From NCBI GenBank assembly GCA_029817715.1, contig JARUPY010000248.1:496001-560000 (forward strand): a stretch of DNA of 64,000 nucleotides, in the 5' to 3' direction. The number at the start of each line of letters is the position of its first letter. Position 1 is the first letter of the stretch. This stretch comes from Melastoma dodecandrum (lineage: Eukaryota > Streptophyta > Magnoliopsida > Myrtales > Melastomataceae). Under the pieces are notes generated by a model. That model did no database searches. It had not been told where the DNA came from and saw only the letters and a program-made list of their open reading frames with translations. The position numbers and the translations under genes were made by a program. Positions 60,345-64,000 of this stretch are shown here, one piece after another.

Positions 60345-61123
60345 GACAATCACTTGCTTCTCATAGGGGACATTTTGGTTGTCTCATTGTTCAAGTGCAT
60401 CCAATTTCAAGTGTTGTATTTTGTGTTGAAACTCTATCTTTATGACAATGGTATGTAATCTTGTTGTTTCTTTTATTTGTTTACTTTAAATCCAATGTGC
60501 CCGTTACGTCGTGATCGCGTCGTGTTACGACCTCCTCCTCCAACACGTCTTTGGTGCGGGAGCTTGGATCTTCAACACCCTTGTAGTTGGTCTTGGAGTT
60601 ACTGCACTCAATGCCATGGAAGTTTTCACTCTAATCCATGAAATATTACTTGACTTGTCTTATTATTTTTTTTTTCCAAAACATAATTTGTTATTCATTT
60701 GTCGTGTGAAGTGATCAAATATCAGTAGACATTCAAATTGTTTTTTTTCCCAAGATGCTTACTCTTCTGAATGAGTAAAACAAACATCATGTCTAGGATG
60801 AATCGGGATGAGAGATGAGAAAACCGTCTAACATGATATTTACAACCACAAGATTATTAAAATTAAAAAAAAGAGAAGGAACTGAACTAATGTCACGCAC
60901 CACTCGGTTCAATAGCTTGGGCAAAGGATATGTTCCAATTCCATCGAATAAATCAACCAATCCACCACCACCATATATTTATTAGACAAGAAGAGGGAGG
61001 GGGTTAAGAGATTCCGAGGAGGGCTTTATGCCAAAACTTTTGCTTGCCTTTTCCTCCCCCTTCAAATATTCTCTTCCTTTGGCATCCATCTTTACTAACC
61101 TCTCTACTCTTCCTTAAATCCCC
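60345..61123. other. Intergenic stretch upstream of the small Cys/Ser protein gene
   Basis: No supported coding region. A frame at 60511-60714 has no family signature. Confidence 0.4.
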
Positions 61124-61441
61124 ATGAGACCCCTCTTCTTCTCATCGTTTCCCTCCAAAACACGCACACCCCTGAAACCCATGTGCCACCCTTGCTCGGA
61201 GTTCTACGCGTTTGCGAACCGGGATTCGCTCCTCCTCATCCTCCTGAAACTGCAACCTTGTCCCCGTCACAAGCCAAGAAGGGCAGCAGAGAAACACGAG
61301 GCACAAGGGGGCAGTGGGACGAGGTGGTGCCTGTGCTCGCCGACGCGGCATGCGGGGTCATTCCGGTGCAGGCATCATCGGGGGGAGTACGTGTTTGGGA
61401 TAGGGGTGAAAATGAGTCGAGTCGAGACCGAATACTCCTAG
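61124..61441 (+). CDS. Small 'CSPTxHxGSFRC' protein with C-terminus replaced by a hAT element
   Basis: A 105-codon frame (a second ATG at 61181 may be the real start; MCHPCSEFYAF follows). It contains RWCLCSPTRHAGSFRCRHHR, the signature of the plant 'serine-rich protein-related' group (C-x-CSPTxHxGSFRCxxHR). No function is established for that family. After the codons for EYVFG the reading frame enters a transposon at 61401 and stops 41 bp inside it. Removing the element and one 8-bp duplicate gives a different, short tail that stops at a TAG about 31 bp beyond the right junction. So the conserved core survives but the last residues are new. Whether it is still expressed is unknown. Confidence 0.65.
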   Translation: MRPLFFSSFPSKTRTPLKPMCHPCSEFYAFANRDSLLLILLKLQPCPRHKPRRAAEKHEAQGGSGTRWCLCSPTRHAGSFRCRHHRGEYVFGIGVKMSRVETEYS

Positions 61442-62265
61442 GCTCGAGCTCGGCTCGATTAGGAAAAGCTCGAGCTCGAGCTCAAATAATTGGAGCTCGA
61501 ACTCGGCTCGTTCCAATTATGGAGAGCTCGAGCTCGGCTCGAAAGGCTCGAATGTAGATCGAGCCTAAGCTTGGCTCGAAAACTCGACTCGAAAGCTCGA
61601 GCTCGATTTCAAAATATACATATATTGACGTTGACTCGAACTCGGCTCGGTTGGCTCGAAAACATATATAATAAAGTTCACTTAAAAAACATAAATATGA
61701 ACAATGTTGTCAAAATATTTCAACAAAATCATAATTCCAAAACATCTCTAAACTATTCTCCCAAAACATCTCCATAAATAGAACCAGATTTATCAAAACA
61801 ATCACAAACCACAAGAATCATACTCTTAAAACATCTTCACGATATAACTTCATTACCAATCATAATAATATCACAAGCATCATCACCTGCATATAAAATA
61901 TTATAAAGAGTATTACAATCACCATAACAATAATAAGACAATAAATATCTTAAAATTTTATAAAGTATGTAACGATATTTAGCTTACTTCAAGAAGTTGA
62001 ATTAGGTACTTGAATAAATATCTCTTGATATGTTTTCCCTTTCTGTAAAAGAAACAAAAAAGAGAAATAAAAAGCTTGAGTTAGTTATTAAAATTTATCA
62101 TATAATATTATGCTCGCGAGCCTTCGAGCTGTTAGTGTTTCGGCTCGAGCTCGGTTCGTTTCGTTAACGAGCCGGAACGAACCGGCTCGAGCTTGGTCAA
62201 AGTCGAGCTCGAACCGAGCTTTGATCGAGCAAGCTCGCGAGCGGCTCGGCTCATTTTCACCCCTA
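61401..62265. mobile_element. Non-autonomous hAT-type element
   Basis: An 865-bp element with inverted ends TAGGGGTGAAAATGAG (left) and, reversed at the right, TAGGGGTGAAAATGAG. It is flanked by a perfect 8-bp target duplication GTTTGGGA (61393-61400 and 62266-62273). Eight-base duplication and TAGGGGTG ends are the hAT superfamily signature. Both ends carry subterminal arrays of GGCTCGAGCTCG-like units (61420-61660 and 62110-62255), which may be transposase-binding sites. The middle is AT-rich with no transposase. Confidence 0.92.
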
Positions 62266-62273
62266 GTTTGGGA

Positions 62274-63320
62274 GAGGTAGGAGATCAAACGACATCCGTG
62301 TCTAGGAAACAACGGGGGCTCCTCATGGGTGTAGACTAAGATCTCAATCCTGCCGGTATGGACTTGATTAGGAAGTTCAGGCCTAGACCATATAAGCCCA
62401 GCCCATAATCATTTGGGCCCATATGCCCATCGATAAAAAAATAAGGGGCTACCGCTCGTCCTTTCGGTTTCCTTAGTTTTTGTCTTTTGACGTTGGAACC
62501 CGAGTTTTGTGACGTAGTAATGTTAGTCCGCAAGTTACGTAACAGCCTAAGTTTGAAAATTCATTATTAATCAAGGCTAAAAAATAGAAATTAATATTTG
62601 AAACACCGACTAAATACCGATTTTCAAATTTGAAAGGCTAATTTTTTTAAAATACAAAATCGACGGATTTATTGGCATTACTTAAAGAATTTTAAAAATT
62701 GATACCTTATTTTCACAAATTATTTTCCTTAAAACTCGTTGGAATCCCCTCACCAACCAAAAATGGAAGCGAAAGGCCCCGCGAGAAAGGCCCTCCCTCC
62801 TTACCAAACCAACCATCAAATGTTATTACATGACATATCCTATTTTTCATCCTTTTTTTGGGTGCTATCTGGACCAAAATCTAGCTAAAAATTTGCACCA
62901 AAGAGTTAGGTCCTTATTGTAATGTTCGTGTAACCCTTTGAAATCATCGCTCGCATTGATTGCTCGAGTCGAGATAGCCTAATTTCTCAATTTTCTGACA
63001 AATATTAGTAAACCGAGACATTCTCGCATGGCAAGCACTAAGCAGGCAGGGGGAGCATCTTTTTGTTCCCTTTTGATTAGTTGTGTAATTAATAAACTTC
63101 TTACGGGTTTAAGGCGATAGACCCGACGAACTTACCGGTCAACGGAATAACTACCAGTCCTGAAAGAACAATCACCGTCTTTGACTTAAGCAAAACACAA
63201 ACCCAATCCCAATACCCATTTCGTGCGTGTCTGAATCTGAATCAGCTGCACCTGCATTTCCGTTTCTTTTCGGGTATCCTCGGCAGCTATTTGTCCGGTC
63301 TTTCTATGTTATTGACATTT
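62274..63320. other. Intergenic stretch
   Basis: No supported gene. Several GGCCC/GCCCA motifs lie at about 62379-62430. The rest is AT-rich up to the RAB5-like remnant. Confidence 0.4.
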
Positions 63321-63327
63321 TGTCCAG

Positions 63328-63654
63328 GTACTCCTGGGGGACATCGGAGCTGGAAAGACCAGCCTGCTGATCCTGAGGTTAGTGAAAGGGCAATTCCACG
63401 AGTACCAGGTTCGGTTTCATTGGGATTCATTAAACGTCGTTGCCTATTCATTACATCCCCTGACTTTCAGAGTTTGCGGATTTCAGGAATCGACGATTGG
63501 AGCGGCATTCTTCACTCTGGTTCTGTGTCTAAATGAGGCAATGGTGAAGTTTGACATATGAGATACGGCAGGACAGGAACGGTATCATAGCTTGGCACCA
63601 ATGTATTACCGAGGCCCTGCTGTGGCTGTTGTTGTCTATGACATCGCAAGCATG
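63328..63654 (+). pseudogene. RAB5-like (RABF2) small GTPase remnant
   Basis: Two exons of a RAB5-class GTPase, the regulator of endosome fusion. Exon 63328-63408 encodes [13 protein letters not shown] and the [10 protein letters not shown] effector lead. Exon 63487-63654 encodes ESTIGAAFF (switch I), then [18 protein letters not shown] (switch II) and VVYDIAS. Splice sites are intact. The tryptophan of the invariant WDTAGQ is a TGA stop (63559-63561), which would end the protein before switch II. There is also one extra residue in the P-loop helix (SLLILRLVK against the usual SLVLRFVK). No first exon is visible upstream, and the next exon (NKxD, SAK motifs) was not found in the remaining 345 bp. 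It is most simply a pseudogene cut by the window edge. Confidence 0.75.
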
Positions 63655-64000
63655 GTATTCGCTATCATGCTCCTTCCACCTATCACTTTATTAATTTTTG
63701 TTACGTCAATTGTCCATTGATCTGGTTACTGACTAATAAGACAGACATTAGAGTAGGGGCTGTCAGACCTGCATCTCTTTTGGTGTCTGAACTGAAAGAG
63801 TAGGATGATGGAATGGATAAATAATAATTATTATTAACTACTATGTATTTGTCCTTCTTTGCTGTGGTGTGGCTTTGTATGTTGAGCCTGTGGTGGGGTA
63901 AATACTGAATAAGAACTTTTCTGGAAAAGAGTAATGTTTTACTTCTTCTATGGCCGTTTTCTCATGGGTGACATTACTCAAAGCAAGAAGTAGTTCATAC
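63655..64000. other. Flank after the RAB5-like exons, nothing recognised
   Basis: AT-rich sequence that may be intron of the RAB5-like remnant. No coding match was seen. Confidence 0.35.

Overview
The window is nuclear DNA of a flowering plant, most likely a eudicot. Genes have many short GT-AG introns, and the products are plant-specific families: a FATB acyl-ACP thioesterase, a DLK2/KAI2-type hydrolase, DUF936 and DUF538 proteins, a leucine-rich repeat extensin, an AG-peptide and a PDR-type ABCG transporter. No species can be named from the sequence alone. No rRNA, tRNA, CRISPR array or organelle segment was found.

Layout. 1-1.7 kb: the first exon of the 26S proteasome ATPase RPT6 (minus) sits head-to-head with an intact H2A.Z gene (plus). 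3.0-9.2 kb: a 24-exon full-size ABCG transporter (plus). 9.6-13.4 kb: an LRR receptor pseudokinase (minus). 14.5-15.2 kb: remnants of a 2-oxoglutarate dioxygenase. 15.6-17.9 kb: FATB (minus). 20.0-22.3 kb: a DUF936 protein (minus). 23.0-24.9 kb: a decayed CoA hydrolase (CHY-like). 25.4-26.8 kb: DLK2-like alpha/beta hydrolase (minus). 30.2-31.1 kb: a VIN3-like pseudogene. 33.1-33.5 kb: DUF538. 35.5-39.4 kb: ArfGAP AGD14-like (plus), convergent with a SERINC-like membrane protein (40.2-42.5 kb, minus). 43.7-45.2 kb: two inverted-repeat elements. 46.8-58.8 kb: three secreted wall proteins on the minus strand (LRX, a very large glycine-rich protein and an AG-peptide), plus a small unknown gene. 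59.8-60.3 kb: a likely solo LTR. 61.1-62.3 kb: a small Cys/Ser protein gene whose 3' end is interrupted by a hAT-type element. 63.3 kb to the end: a RAB5-like pseudogene.

Plant genes in one stretch generally share no pathway, and most here look like independent neighbours. The exceptions are the RPT6/H2A.Z pair, which shares a short promoter carrying a TGGGCC motif, and the run of cell-wall protein genes at 46.8-58.8 kb. Exon boundaries were worked out by hand from reading frame, splice consensus and remembered family conservation. Ten intact gene models keep frame across every intron.

Main items for a second look: the nested-palindrome foldback element with a 12-13 bp target duplication; the hAT element that replaced the C-terminus of a small gene; the ABCG transporter whose first Walker B glutamate is serine; four GC-AG introns among about 58; five pseudogenes in different states of decay; and an unusual number of long poly-C/G tracts.
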